64,000 nt of DNA, taken from positions 36,357 through 100,356 of the forward strand of contig NZ_LIPP01000005.1 of NCBI RefSeq assembly GCF_001418335.1, read 5' to 3'. The stretch comes from Streptomyces aurantiacus (GTDB lineage: Bacteria; Actinomycetota; Actinomycetes; Streptomycetales; Streptomycetaceae). A program made the translations under genes and the position numbers. A model generated the notes under the pieces. That model did not search any database and was not told the DNA's origin. It saw nothing but the letters and a program-made list of their open reading frames with translations. Within the stretch, counting starts at the first letter, position 1. Every line of letters starts with the position of its first letter. Positions 63,950 through 64,000 of this stretch are shown in pieces.

Positions 63950-64000
63950 CCAGGCTCGTGACCGAGAGCGGGGCCCCGGGGGAAGATCCAGCCCGGGGCC

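Noticed and set aside
1..64000. CRISPR array
   Set aside because: No regularly spaced repeats of 25-40 nt with unique spacers were seen.
1..64000. rRNA genes or replication origin
   Set aside because: No rRNA sequence and no DnaA-box cluster recognised.

Overview
The window is high-GC actinobacterial DNA, almost certainly Streptomyces. The right-hand third carries the gene order and proteins of a Streptomyces core region: CutR/CutS, dUTPase, DUF3710, DUF3159, two TrkA proteins, KdpD/KdpE, an APC permease and a TRAM-domain RNA methyltransferase. The left two thirds (about 1-44,500) are accessory DNA. A 48-nt 3' fragment of a CAU-anticodon tRNA at 44458-44505 probably marks the right edge of an integrated island. 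The left edge is not visible.

Layout. (1) 1-4624: the end of a STAND/TPR-type gene overlapping a complete 1330-aa TPR-CHAT protease-like gene, a probable two-gene defence or signalling unit. (2) 5.0-8.0 kb: wreckage, with an ISAs1-type transposase remnant, an internally deleted IS5-family element with both ends, and a tyrosine recombinase joined head-to-head to a methyltransferase, each gene lacking its 5' end. (3) 8.9-14.7 kb: an unknown protein, an APC amino-acid/polyamine permease, a frameshifted glutamine-synthetase-like gene and a CPBP-type membrane protein, in overlapping or closely spaced order. (4) 14.8-19.3 kb: a Tn554-like triad (two tyrosine recombinases plus a DUF6262-type coiled-coil partner) with in-frame amber codons in both recombinases and a frameshift. 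(5) 19.4-24 kb: lower-GC accessory genes, including a Trp/Cys-rich small protein, a sigma factor translationally coupled to a STAS protein, and broken genes including a radical SAM protein.

(6) 23.8-44.0 kb is the centrepiece. A complete, intact, six-gene BREX type 2 (Pgl) anti-phage operon, pglW-pglX-pglY-pglZ-brxD-brxHI (25685-44029), has every gene overlapping the next by 1-8 nt. Divergent from it is an unknown two-gene unit (a 323-aa soluble protein and a four-helix membrane protein) that may be an accessory or separate defence module. From family knowledge, PglW is a kinase, PglX an adenine methyltransferase, PglY/BrxC and BrxD are ATPases, PglZ is an alkaline-phosphatase-fold protein and BrxHI is an Lhr-like helicase. 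Together they mark host DNA and block phage replication.

(7) 44.9-64 kb is core: RNA methyltransferase, APC permease, a 31-aa membrane microprotein, trkA-trkA, DUF3159/OB-fold, kdpE-kdpD, an ABC ATPase, a peptidoglycan amidase, DUF3710-dut-thioesterase, DUF3093, an EcsC-like protein, DUF4193, cutS-cutR and DUF6158. Frame-breaking lesions cluster in 5-24 kb. Every gene right of 24 kb is open, which suggests decay of the older insertions and maintenance of the defence operon.
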